Part shown: positions 26,372-34,299 of the stretch, piece after piece
Numbering within the stretch: the stretch's first letter is position 1
How the letters are laid out: each line of letters starts with the position of its first letter
Assembly (NCBI GenBank): GCA_902780585.1
Contig: CACZGA010000009.1
Span: forward strand, 1 to 55,676
Source: an uncultured Erysipelotrichaceae bacterium
GTDB lineage: Bacteria > Bacillota_I > Bacilli_A > RF39 > UBA660
Direction of reading: 5' to 3'
DNA: 55,676 bases
Notes under the pieces: generated by a model
What the model was told of the DNA's origin: nothing
Seen by the model: only the letters and a program-made list of their open reading frames with translations
The model's database searches: none
Position numbers and translations under genes: made by a program

Positions 26372-26957
26372 TTTTAAGGCCTTCTTTCTTTAAATTATTT
26401 TTTATACAATTCATTAACTTTTCATTTTCTTTATCTAAATCTTTACCTACTTTTATAGGTTTTAAGAATTCTAGTTTAGGTCCTTTTTTAAATAGTTTGT
26501 ATTCTCCTGTTATAGTAAATGGTACAATAACAGAATTTGTTTCGGAAGCTGCCTTTACAGCCCCTATTTTAAAAGGCATTATAATATCATCTGTACGATT
26601 AATTGTACCTTCAGGGAATATTCCTACACATAAATCTTTTTCTAAAGCATTTATAGCGCCTTTTAAAGCATTTTTATCATGTATTCTTCTATTTACTGGT
26701 ATACAACCAACATTCTTAATAATCCATTTTACTTTACCATGAAACAATTCATCTTTTGCGAGGAAGTGTATTACTCTTTTTTGCATACCCATTAATAAAA
26801 TAGGATCTAATTGTTTAGTATGATTACCTGCTAAAATTACTCTACCTGTTTTGGGAATATTTTCTAAACCTATAACTTTGGGAGGATACCCTACTCTAAT
26901 AAGAATATAAGCAATTGGTTTTAGTATTTTATATAACAATGTGTCTTTTATCTCCAT
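26346..26957 (-). CDS. plsC: 1-acyl-sn-glycerol-3-phosphate acyltransferase (PlsC)
   Basis: Motif I His-Thr-Lys-Gln-Leu-Asp (HX4D), motif III Phe-Pro-Glu-Gly-Thr-Ile, then Pro-Phe-Lys-Ile-Gly-Ala, as in PlsC, which makes phosphatidic acid from lysophosphatidate. Length of about 203 residues is typical. I start at the ATG at 26957, preceded by GGTGAATAAA. The upstream in-frame ATG at 26975 lies inside the TATAAT box. The stop overlaps the next acyltransferase gene by 26 bases. Confidence 0.88.
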   Translation of the reverse strand: MEIKDTLLYKILKPIAYILIRVGYPPKVIGLENIPKTGRVILAGNHTKQLDPILLMGMQKRVIHFLAKDELFHGKVKWIIKNVGCIPVNRRIHDKNALKGAINALEKDLCVGIFPEGTINRTDDIIMPFKIGAVKAASETNSVIVPFTITGEYKLFKKGPKLEFLKPIKVGKDLDKENEKLMNCIKNNLKKEGLKNVRKNDSI

Positions 26958-26973
26958 TTTATTCACCATACTC

Positions 26974-27002
26974 ATTATAAACTATTTTTATTTATTAGTA
27001 AA
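26974..27002 (-). promoter_or_regulatory. Promoter of the acyltransferase pair
   Basis: TTTACT (27002-26997), a 17-base spacer and TATAAT (26979-26974) lie at the expected distance from the start at 26957. The -10 box overlaps the more distant in-frame ATG, which argues for the downstream start. Confidence 0.55.
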
Positions 27003-27033
27003 ATAAAAGAAGTATTATACTACTAATACTTCT
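27001..27033 (-). terminator. Terminator of the NAD salvage operon
   Basis: AGAAGTATT/AATACTTCT (27008-27016 with 27025-27033) is followed on the - strand by TTTTATTT. The stem overlaps the stop codon of the MurI-like gene and closes the operon that starts near 32354. Confidence 0.7.
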
Positions 27034-27524
27034 CCTTCCTCTATTATTTGGATATTATTTTTATTTATAACTGAAGATATTTCTTCTATTAATAAATCTA
27101 TATTACTTATGATTGGATTAGGATATAATTCTTGTATTATAGACTTTATCATTAATAATTCTATATCATTTATGACTATAGTTTTATCTTGAGGTATTTT
27201 TAATGAATTTAAAACATTTATAATTTCTTTTTCATTACCTTCATAAATATAAGATATTAATTCTTTTTTATTTAATAAATAAGAGTTATCTACTTTTACA
27301 TCTTTTTCTTTTACAAAGATTAGATTAGGATACTTATTTATATAGTCATTTATATTATAATTACTTGGTATAATTATTATTTTACAAGTACTTTGTAGTT
27401 TATTAATACACTCTTCTATATCTTCTTTTAAATAACTTATCCTTATATTTATTTTGGGATATTTATTTTTTAAGTTTTCCAAAATACAAAAAGCTTTTAA
27501 TTCTGTTTCAATTATTCCAATCAT
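27015..27524 (-). CDS. Degenerate glutamate-racemase-like protein (both Cys sites lost)
   Basis: The 169 residues align along their whole length with glutamate racemase (MurI) in outline. The start Met-Ile-Gly-Ile and Cys-Ile-Leu-Glu-Asn-Leu-Lys-Asn-Lys-Tyr-Pro resemble its first beta-strand and helix. Cys-Lys-Ile-Ile-Ile-Ile-Pro-Ser-Asn stands where Ala-Cys-Asn-Thr-Ala should be, and Thr-Ile-Val-Ile-Asn-Asp-Ile-Glu-Leu-Leu where Gly-Cys-Thr-His-Tyr-Pro should be, so both catalytic Cys are gone. It is also ~90 residues shorter than MurI. The similarity is by eye and weak. It is last in the NAD operon, 11 bases after nadK. A binding or regulatory role is possible, but unknown. Confidence 0.45.
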   Translation of the reverse strand: MIGIIETELKAFCILENLKNKYPKINIRISYLKEDIEECINKLQSTCKIIIIPSNYNINDYINKYPNLIFVKEKDVKVDNSYLLNKKELISYIYEGNEKEIINVLNSLKIPQDKTIVINDIELLMIKSIIQELYPNPIISNIDLLIEEISSVINKNNIQIIEEGEVLVV

Positions 27525-27535
27525 ATAGGGCCTTT

Positions 27536-28330
27536 CTATTTTAAAAATTTATCATTTATTTTTGTAATAAAGTTATAATCTTTCTTTCTTATTAATTTTA
27601 TTTTTTTATCTCTAATTGAGATTACTAAGTTTTCTATATTATCATAGTAATAATTATCTCCATCGATAGTAATCATCATTTTATCTGGTTTAGGTTTTAT
27701 TTCAATATTCTTTTTACCAGGCATTACTACTGAGTTTATTAAATTTCTGTAACTTCTATTGTTTAGGGGTGCAATAGGTGTTAATTGAAGAGTATGGAAT
27801 GTATTATAAACAATACTTCCTCCGAAACTTAAGTTATAAGCTGTTGAACCAAAAGAAGTTGATACTAATAAGCCATCTCCTACATATTCTTCTAGTAAAA
27901 CTCCATCTACGTAAACATCTAATTTAGTAGTGTTTAATTCAGAATCTCTTATTATTAATTCATTTAAATAATATAAATGATCTTTTAATTCCGGAGTATT
28001 AATAGTAGCTTCTGCAATACCTATTTCTTCATAGGTATAATCTCCTTTTTCAAGAGACTCTATAAAACTAAGAATTTCTTGTTCTTCTATGTCTTGAGCA
28101 AAGCCTAATGTTCCAGCATTTACTCCTACGTATAATACATCCGAATTGAAGTTTGTTTCTTTAACCATTCTAAGGAAAGCTCCATCTCCACCAATAGATA
28201 TTGCAACTGAATAGTCTTCTTCTACTATTTCAAAGTTTTTAGCTAATAAAGTGCTTTTTACTTTTTCAGCTATACGTAGTGATTTTTCATTATTATTAAT
28301 TATTAATTTTACTCTTTTATTTTTACTCAT
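27536..28330 (-). CDS. nadK: NAD kinase
   Basis: Phosphorylates NAD to NADP. Key motif Ile-Gly-Gly-Asp-Gly-Ala-Phe-Leu (about 47-54), the conserved Leu-Asn-Glu loop near 115-117, and Val-Ser-Thr-x-x-Gly-Ser-Thr-Ala-Tyr (about 149-158) are all present. Length 264 matches Bacillota NadK. It follows nadD after a 49-base gap which contains a possible internal promoter (TGTTATAAT). AGGTGAAAT ribosome site. Confidence 0.95.
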   Translation of the reverse strand: MSKNKRVKLIINNNEKSLRIAEKVKSTLLAKNFEIVEEDYSVAISIGGDGAFLRMVKETNFNSDVLYVGVNAGTLGFAQDIEEQEILSFIESLEKGDYTYEEIGIAEATINTPELKDHLYYLNELIIRDSELNTTKLDVYVDGVLLEEYVGDGLLVSTSFGSTAYNLSFGGSIVYNTFHTLQLTPIAPLNNRSYRNLINSVVMPGKKNIEIKPKPDKMMITIDGDNYYYDNIENLVISIRDKKIKLIRKKDYNFITKINDKFLK

Positions 28331-28362
28331 ATTTCACCTTTTTTTGTGAACTTCTATTTCAC

Positions 28363-28371
28363 ATTATAACA
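28363..28371 (-). promoter_or_regulatory. Possible internal promoter before nadK
   Basis: On the - strand TGTTATAAT (28371-28363) is an extended -10 box in the 49-base gap between nadD and nadK, followed by a short inverted repeat (GTGAA/TTCAC). It could uncouple nadK from the operon. Confidence 0.4.
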
Positions 28372-28379
28372 TTTTTTTA

Positions 28380-28970
28380 TTAATTTTGATATAAATGATT
28401 TTTAACTATATAGTCTAATACATCTTTATCTACATATTTTTCTAATAAAGTCATATCTTTTTCTTTTATGGCTTTTCTTACTATTGTTGAAGATATATTG
28501 CTTGTTTCTATTTCGGCAATAATAATTCTATCATTATACGCAGCATACTCTTTTTTTATTTCTTTAACATCTTGGCCATTTCTAGGAATTACTAGTATTT
28601 TGCAACATTCTAATACTTTTTCCCATTGCTCCCACTTTTTTAAATCTGTTAAATTGTCTGAGCCACATATAAAGAATAATTCATCATTTGGGTATTTATC
28701 TTTATAATAAGCCATTGTTTCATAAGTAAATACTTCTTTTTCTTGGAATTCATAAGTACTAATTTTAATATTTTGTTTATCTTTTGTCATTTGTTCTAAA
28801 AGTTTATAACGTATTTCATTACCTAATAAATTATTCTTATAATGATATTTTACACCTGTTGGGACTATTATAATTTTATCTACATATTCTTTTTTTATTA
28901 ACTCTTCAACAATTGATTTATGCATAATATGTGGGGGATTAAAACTTCCTCCATAGATTCCAATTTTCAT
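28380..28970 (-). CDS. nadD: Nicotinate-nucleotide adenylyltransferase
   Basis: Converts nicotinate mononucleotide and ATP to deamido-NAD. The nucleotidyltransferase motif Gly-Gly-Ser-Phe-Asn-Pro-Pro-His is at residues 7-14, and the C-terminal Ile-Ser-Ser-Thr-Ile-Val-Arg near 160-166 is the ISSTxxR motif. Phe-Phe-Ile-Cys-Gly-Ser-Asp-Asn is the middle motif. A 196-residue protein of normal size. Fourteen bases downstream of prs in the same operon. Confidence 0.95.
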   Translation of the reverse strand: MKIGIYGGSFNPPHIMHKSIVEELIKKEYVDKIIIVPTGVKYHYKNNLLGNEIRYKLLEQMTKDKQNIKISTYEFQEKEVFTYETMAYYKDKYPNDELFFICGSDNLTDLKKWEQWEKVLECCKILVIPRNGQDVKEIKKEYAAYNDRIIIAEIETSNISSTIVRKAIKEKDMTLLEKYVDKDVLDYIVKNHLYQN

Positions 28971-28984
28971 AATTTACCTCTCTT

Positions 28985-30094
28985 CTAGATTTCTAATTGT
29001 AATTGTTTTTCCTCTTCTTCTTTTTTCTTTTGTATTTTATGGAGCATTTTCTTTTGACCATTTAATAGTGGAGCAGGATCTTCATTATGATAATATGTAT
29101 TTATAATATTTGCTAAGTATTTGGAACAATCAACATCTTGATACCAAGGTTTTTGTTTTACTTCTTCTGGTATATATGTTAAGTTTGTTGAATATAATTT
29201 TTGAAATATACCTTTTTCATAAGCTTCTTGAAAACGAGAAGTTCCTTCTGTAAATAAAGAGAATGTAACAATTAAAAATATTTTTTCTACTCCTTTTAGT
29301 TTTAATTGTTCGGCTACTTCTAAGATTGAACCACCACTTGCTATCATGTCATCTACTATAATAATATCTTTTCCTTTTGGGTTAGCTCCCATATACATAT
29401 GCTCTACTATTGGGTTTTTGCCGTTTATAACTTTTGATAAATCTCTTCTTTTATAGAAGACTCCAGCATCTACACCTAACATTTCGGCATAATAACGAGC
29501 TCTTTCCATGGCACCCATATCAGGAGCAATTACTAATAAGTCTTTAATTTCTTCTCTATTGATTAATTCTTCTAAAATACGATGGGTTGGATAATAGTTT
29601 TCAAAAGGAAGTCTTGGGATGGCGTTACATACACTGGCATTGTGGGCATCAAAAGTAATAATGTTTTTTACGCCGATATTTTCTAGTTCTTGTAGGGCTA
29701 TTGCGCAATCTAGAGATTCGTTTCCTTTTCTTTTGTCTTGCCTTGATTGATAAAGAAGTGGCATAATTACAGTAATTTTGGCTGCGTGACCACTAGTCGC
29801 CGCAATACTTCTTTTAATATCTTGAAAGTGTTCATCAGGTGACATTTCATGGTCTTTTCCATGATACTTATATGTTATTCCATAATTTCCAATATCACTA
29901 AGAATGTATAGATCTGCATTGTTAATATTATCATGGATTCTTACCTTTCCCTCGCCATTACTAAAGCGGTCTGGTGTATAATCTAATATTATTTTTTCTT
30001 CTTGTGTGTTTAACCTTTTTAATTCTTTGGCAATTTTTTCACCTAATTCTTGGCAATTAGGCATTACTAATAATTTTAATTTTCTATTATCCAT
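28985..30094 (-). CDS. prs: Divergent ribose-phosphate pyrophosphokinase (PRPP synthetase)
   Basis: Makes PRPP from ribose 5-phosphate and ATP. Recognised from the PRPP-binding loop Val-Asp-Asp-Met-Ile-Ala-Ser-Gly-Gly-Ser (about 245-254), Arg-Gln-Asp-Lys-Arg at about 114-118, and Thr-Phe-Asp-Ala-His-Asn near 147-152, which stands where the usual Asp-Leu-His is. At 369 residues it is ~50 longer than usual, with a Lys/Glu/Gln-rich C-terminal tail after residue 340. The location between nadE and nadD suggests it supplies PRPP for the nicotinate phosphoribosyltransferase encoded upstream. The sequence is divergent, so a second, housekeeping prs elsewhere is likely. Confidence 0.85.
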   Translation of the reverse strand: MDNRKLKLLVMPNCQELGEKIAKELKRLNTQEEKIILDYTPDRFSNGEGKVRIHDNINNADLYILSDIGNYGITYKYHGKDHEMSPDEHFQDIKRSIAATSGHAAKITVIMPLLYQSRQDKRKGNESLDCAIALQELENIGVKNIITFDAHNASVCNAIPRLPFENYYPTHRILEELINREEIKDLLVIAPDMGAMERARYYAEMLGVDAGVFYKRRDLSKVINGKNPIVEHMYMGANPKGKDIIIVDDMIASGGSILEVAEQLKLKGVEKIFLIVTFSLFTEGTSRFQEAYEKGIFQKLYSTNLTYIPEEVKQKPWYQDVDCSKYLANIINTYYHNEDPAPLLNGQKKMLHKIQKKKEEEEKQLQLEI

Positions 30095-30108
30095 ATACTT
30101 CTCCTTTT

Positions 30109-30849
30109 TTATTGGTAATATGTGGGTGTTATAAACTTATGAGTATTATTTTGATGCATTTTATCTATTTTATTCTTAACATCTTCAGATACTTCTTCTT
30201 TATTAATTACTTTAGCAATATCTTTATATGTTACACCTAATTTTTCTTCATCACTTTTACCACTTAAACCATCACTTGGGGTTTTATATAAAATATTATG
30301 TGGAACATTTAATTCTTCACCTAGTTGATATACTTCTTCAACAGTAAAGTCTGATAATACTTTAATATCACAAACTGAATCTCCACCCTTAGTAAAGTAG
30401 CCTACATACTCTTCACATTTATTACTAGTGCCAGCTACGATATATCTTTTATTATCTTTTACTGATAACATTTGAGCTATATAGTAAAGAGTAGACATTC
30501 TAAGTCTAGGTTTTAAGTTTATTTCACTATCTTCAGAAATAACAAATTCATTTAGTTTCATAGCTTCTTTAGTAAAAGTATCAAATGTCTCGGTTAGATC
30601 CATGTTTAATAGTCTTATTCCATAGTGGGTTGCTAAGGATATGGCATCTATTCTATCTTGTTCATTAGAGTGGCATGGCATTGTTACTCCTACAACATTG
30701 TCTTTACCTAAAGCATTTACCATTAGAGCTAAGACAACAGCTGAGTCTTTGCCACCACTTATACCTAAGACTACACCACCTAGATTATGTTTACTAAAAT
30801 AATCATTAATAAAACTTTTTATTCTTTCAACTTGATCTCTGGCATTCAT
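30109..30849 (-). CDS. nadE: NH3-dependent NAD synthetase
   Basis: Amidates deamido-NAD with ammonia. The PP-loop is Ser-Gly-Gly-Lys-Asp-Ser at 31-36, followed by a typical Ala-Gly-Thr-Ser-Asn and Thr-Lys-Gly-Gly-Asp for adenylate and metal binding. The 246 residues lack a glutaminase domain, hence ammonia-dependent. The start ATG overlaps the pncB stop (ATGA) by four bases, so translation is coupled; prs starts 14 bases after it. Confidence 0.95.
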   Translation of the reverse strand: MNARDQVERIKSFINDYFSKHNLGGVVLGISGGKDSAVVLALMVNALGKDNVVGVTMPCHSNEQDRIDAISLATHYGIRLLNMDLTETFDTFTKEAMKLNEFVISEDSEINLKPRLRMSTLYYIAQMLSVKDNKRYIVAGTSNKCEEYVGYFTKGGDSVCDIKVLSDFTVEEVYQLGEELNVPHNILYKTPSDGLSGKSDEEKLGVTYKDIAKVINKEEVSEDVKNKIDKMHQNNTHKFITPTYYQ

Positions 30850-32236
30850 ATTATTTCTTCCCCCTTAAATTCTAGTATCATATTATGTTTTAAATTTCTT
30901 AGTTTATCACTTAAATCTACATAGTATTCATGGGGATTTAATAGTCTTGTTATTTCAGGATAAAAAGATTCATATTCTTTTTGACAATAGTCCTGACTAT
31001 CTTTTAAAGATGGGATGTTATAAACTCTTTGGCCATCTTTAAAGATCGGTACTTGTAATTCTTTTATAGTATAGTTTGTTAGAGTAGTCTTTTTCCATGT
31101 TTCAGTTGAATGAGTTAAAGTATAACTATCTAGGTTAATTGCTTCATCATTTAAAGCAATTAAGTCTCCTCTAGCAAAACCTGTTTCTTTATCATAAAAA
31201 CGTATTACTTTCTTAAAGCCTGGGGTAGTTGTTTTTATAGGATTATCGCTTACTTTCATACGAGGTGAAATCGTGTTATTTTCTTCTTTAGCAACTAATT
31301 TATATACGCCACCTACTCTTTCACAAGAGGCCGCAATATTATCTCCTACACCTAATGAATTAAAGCAGGCTCCTTGGCTTATTAAATCTTTAATAGTATA
31401 TTCATCTAGACCATTACTTAGGCAAATAGTTGTATCTTTATAGCCAGCTTCATCTAGTATTTTTCTAGATTCTTTAGAGAGATAAGCTAAATCTCCAGAG
31501 TCAATTCTTATACCTTTAAAAGGTAAATTATTTGGTTTTAAGTAGTTGTCTGCTACCTTAATAGCATTTAACAAACCACTACGTAGGGTATCATATGTAT
31601 CTACTAAAAAAACACAATTATTTGGATTAGCTTTGGCATAACCTAAGAAAGCTTCATATTCGTCTTTTTCTTCTGTTACCAAAGAATGAGCCATAGTACC
31701 TAAAACTGGTATATTATATTTTTTTCCGGCATAAGTATTACTTGTACCAATGCAACCACCAATAAAGGCATATTTACTAGCTTCAATAGAAGAATCTATA
31801 CCTCTGGCACGTCTAGCACCAAATTCCATAACAGGAATATTTTGAGCAGAACTTGTTATCCTTTTAGAAGCAGTCGTTACTAGAGAGGCATGGTTAAAAC
31901 AAGCTAATAGAGATGTTTCTAATAATTGAGCTGTTATAGCGTCTGCTCTTACTGTAATAATTGGTTCATTGGGAAAAACAATGGTATTAAATAATCTAAA
32001 AAAGTATCTTGAAATAGATTTAGACTTTTTAAATACGCAATATCATCTTCAGCAAAGTGGAAGTTTTCAACATATTCAATAATTTCTTCTAGTCCCCCAC
32101 TAATTGTATATCCTCCTTTAAAAGGATTTTTTCTAAAGAATATATCAAAATATAGTATTTCATCTTTTTTTCCTTCTAAAAAGTAAGTTTGAGCCATAGT
32201 TAATTCATATAAGTCTGTTACTAGTGTTTTATTCAT
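30846..32236 (-). pseudogene. pncB: Nicotinate phosphoribosyltransferase, disrupted by an internal out-of-frame deletion
   Basis: Two frames together form one NaPRT. The N-terminal part (to 32236) has Leu-Val-Thr-Asp-Leu-Tyr-Glu-Leu-Thr-Met-Ala-Gln and then Phe-Leu-Asp-Tyr-Leu. The C-terminal part, open from about 31985 down to 30846, begins Thr-Ile-Val-Phe-Pro-Asn-Glu-Pro and holds Glu-Phe-Gly-Ala-Arg-Arg. At the junction (about 31983-31991) roughly 15 residues that normally contain Phe-x-Gly-Asp-Ile-Tyr and the Pro-Glu-Gly preceding Thr are missing, with a frame change (about 43 bases lost, estimated from family pattern). No slippery sequence explains this as programmed frameshifting. Upstream it has an AGGAG site and a leader RNA. 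Either a recent pseudogene or an assembly error in an otherwise intact NAD operon. Confidence 0.85.
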
Positions 32237-32259
32237 AGTATTCTCCTTTTATAATGAAA

Positions 32260-32354
32260 CAAAAAAGGAACGGTTGTATTATTTCCGTTCAATTATTTAC
32301 ATTGTAGGTAAGTATAACGAATAAATATTTTTCATTATCATTACCTACCCTTCT
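32260..32354 (-). promoter_or_regulatory. Leader RNA of the NAD operon: long hairpin plus intrinsic terminator (attenuator candidate)
   Basis: On the - strand the predicted 5' UTR begins near 32354 and first forms an elongated hairpin. GTAGGTAA pairs with TTACCTAC (32348-32341 with 32311-32304), continued by ATAA/TTAT and GAA/TTC stems across small symmetric mismatches. A second hairpin GAACGG/CCGTTC (32290-32285 with 32273-32268) then runs into C-T6, a classic intrinsic terminator, placed 25 bases before the AGGAG ribosome site of pncB. This is the layout of a transcription attenuator or riboswitch. I cannot match it to T-box or known NAD riboswitches. The ligand, if any, is inferred only from the operon content. 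Confidence 0.6.
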
Positions 32355-32360
32355 ATATCC

Positions 32361-32389
32361 ATTATACTCTTATTACTTTTTTCACTCAA
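32361..32389 (-). promoter_or_regulatory. Promoter of the NAD operon
   Basis: TTGAGT (32389-32384), a 17-base spacer and TATAAT (32366-32361) point to a start near 32354, which puts the long hairpin at the very 5' end of the transcript. The 100 bases further upstream (32390-32490) hold no clear feature. Confidence 0.6.
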
Positions 32390-32489
32390 GGGAAATAGTC
32401 AATTTTGACAAAATGATATAATTATCTTTAAATAATAGTATAAACAATACAAATGTATTGGTTATAATTTTACCTTGTTTTACTGCTAA

Positions 32490-32538
32490 TAAAAAAGAGG
32501 AGCATTCCATTCTGAATGTGAATGTTTCCTCTTTTTTT
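32490..32538. terminator. Bidirectional terminator of the 544-frame gene
   Basis: GAGGA plus CATTC pairs with GAATG plus TCCTC (32497-32507 with 32520-32531) between A6 and T7 tracts. It ends the - strand gene whose stop is at 32541. Confidence 0.7.
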
Positions 32539-32540
32539 AA

Positions 32541-34169
32541 TTATTTATGATATACAGTCTTCAAATCTGGACTTTCTTCTAGCAACATAGGGCTTGGAAT
32601 AAAATCAGTGATTACGGGTTTAAAGGGTGGATTATTAATTGTATATGTAACATTAGAAACATCATACTTTGGTTTTCCATCTAGCAAATCTACTAAACTA
32701 GCTGGATCTTCAAAATCAATTCCAGGAGGTATTGTTATAGTGCCAAATTCAATTGGGAATTGTTCTTCAGAATTATCTTTTGAGACAAACACGCAATGAA
32801 AAGTAACATTTTTTGGTTCTGTATCTTTATTTTCCCATTGGTCCATAATACCTAAAACTATTTCATAAAGAGTTTTGTCTACAAGAATATTGAGGCGGGA
32901 GATTTTTGGTAGTCGTGATTCTTTTTCGCATTTTCTGAGCATAAGATAAATTAAGTCATAAGCATCTTTCCATGATTCTTCACAATTACCTATAAGGTAA
33001 TAGCCTTCATAATTGGCTGGTATTAATACATAGTCTTCATCGTGGGTCTTATAAAATGTTTTATCTTTTTCCACGTTATAATAACCATTTTGTTTATAAC
33101 TATGCTCATTTGGAATAATACCTTGGGAAGTTTTTAAGAACACCAAATCGCCAATTGTGATGACTTTTTCTATTCCTTTAGCGGCATCTTTTCGAGAAAT
33201 ACTAGGTATTTCAGTCATAGCATATAATTGTTTTTCTGTTAAATTTGGGTTGTTTAAATATAAACGGTCACCAAATTCTTGGTATAAGTAATCATGAAGT
33301 ATTTTTCTAGCTGAGTCATCTAAACCAACGACACTTCTAATACATTTTATGATATATTCAGGATCTTTGCCCTGTCTCATAAGTTGATCAAAATGAGCCT
33401 TTTCCCTGTTTAATTGGTCATATGATTCCAAAGATAGATTGTTGCTTTCTAGATACTTAACTAAAGAAATATCTCCTCTTAACCATTCCATATTATTTTG
33501 GTACCAATTACAAACAGCTTCAGTAAAATTTGAAGGACAATCTATGTATGAAGATTCATCGAAGATAAAACCTAAGTCTACAGTTTTTTCCTCTTCTTTG
33601 CATCTTCCTCTAGAAACAGTGATTGTTGAAGGAAGGGCTTCCACTAATTCCCATTTGTCTATATATATGTATTTTTTTCCATCCAAAAATAAAACTGGAA
33701 CCATTTTTTGTTTATATTCACTGCTACCATTTTTTGGTGGCCTAACAAAGGGTACTTCTTTCCAAGTATATCCAGCAAGATGGGACATACATTTTGGCAT
33801 CCATCCATCATGATATTTCTTACTATCTGCAAGTGGGATGTAACTTTTAGGATTTCTAACTCTATTTATCGTTTCTATACGTTCTGCTAAATCGTTTGTA
33901 TTTCCCATCATGCTTTTGGCATTTTTAAAAGTAGTTTCTGGCTTTTCATCAGTTACTAAAAGTCCTGTCGAATATGGATATTCATTAGACTTTCTGATGG
34001 GCACTTCTAATACTTCATTACCTGTCTTATCTGTTATAGTAAAACATTTCCCATCTTCTATATAGTATGGTATATATATAATTGTCTCGTGAGCACCAAA
34101 ACTTATGACGCTGTTATTCATATCAGTATAGAATTTGCCTATATACCATGTATGTTTATTATTACTCAT
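32541..34169 (-). CDS. Unknown protein, paralogue of the 34.3 kb gene
   Basis: Not recognised. About 542 soluble residues with no signal peptide. The first ~90 residues share a pattern with the 529-residue neighbour: Trp-Tyr-x-Gly-x-Phe-Tyr-x-Asp, then Gly-x-Cys-(Phe/Tyr)-Thr near 37-43, Pro-x-Arg and Tyr-Pro-Tyr-Ser-Thr-Gly-Leu. Both then have a central helical part (here Ala-Arg-Lys-Ile-Leu-His-Asp-Tyr-Leu, there Ala-Arg-Ile-Ile-Leu-Glu-Gln-Tyr-Leu) and a Pro-rich end (Ile-Thr-Asp-Phe-Ile-Pro-Ser-Pro here). I start at the ATG at 34169, preceded by AGAGGAG; an in-frame TTG six bases upstream is less likely. Confidence 0.7.
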   Translation of the reverse strand: MSNNKHTWYIGKFYTDMNNSVISFGAHETIIYIPYYIEDGKCFTITDKTGNEVLEVPIRKSNEYPYSTGLLVTDEKPETTFKNAKSMMGNTNDLAERIETINRVRNPKSYIPLADSKKYHDGWMPKCMSHLAGYTWKEVPFVRPPKNGSSEYKQKMVPVLFLDGKKYIYIDKWELVEALPSTITVSRGRCKEEEKTVDLGFIFDESSYIDCPSNFTEAVCNWYQNNMEWLRGDISLVKYLESNNLSLESYDQLNREKAHFDQLMRQGKDPEYIIKCIRSVVGLDDSARKILHDYLYQEFGDRLYLNNPNLTEKQLYAMTEIPSISRKDAAKGIEKVITIGDLVFLKTSQGIIPNEHSYKQNGYYNVEKDKTFYKTHDEDYVLIPANYEGYYLIGNCEESWKDAYDLIYLMLRKCEKESRLPKISRLNILVDKTLYEIVLGIMDQWENKDTEPKNVTFHCVFVSKDNSEEQFPIEFGTITIPPGIDFEDPASLVDLLDGKPKYDVSNVTYTINNPPFKPVITDFIPSPMLLEESPDLKTVYHK

Positions 34170-34226
34170 ATTCAATCTCCTCTTAATAACTTTCTATTCT
34201 ATTAGTTATTGGTTTATATGTCAACG

Positions 34227-34252
34227 AAAAAGGAGCTTATTTTGCTCCTTTA
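34227..34252 (-). terminator. Hairpin terminator, copy of the one at 35.95 kb
   Basis: AAGGAGC-TTATTTT-GCTCCTT (34230-34250) followed on the - strand by TTTT ends the 529-residue gene (stop at 34300). The same ~24-base sequence recurs at 35950-35970. Confidence 0.65.
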
Positions 34253-34299
34253 ATTAAATTAATTAAATTGGATAAAGCAATTATAATTTTCAATTGATA

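Noticed and set aside
31960-32000. Programmed -1 frameshift in pncB
   Set aside because: The T5 run lacks a proper X-XXY-YYZ heptamer, and about 15 conserved residues are missing at the junction, which a one-base slip would not explain.
32405-32422. TTGACA ... TATAAT on + as a promoter
   Set aside because: The spacer is only 6 bases, and no + strand gene or RNA follows before the opposing terminator.
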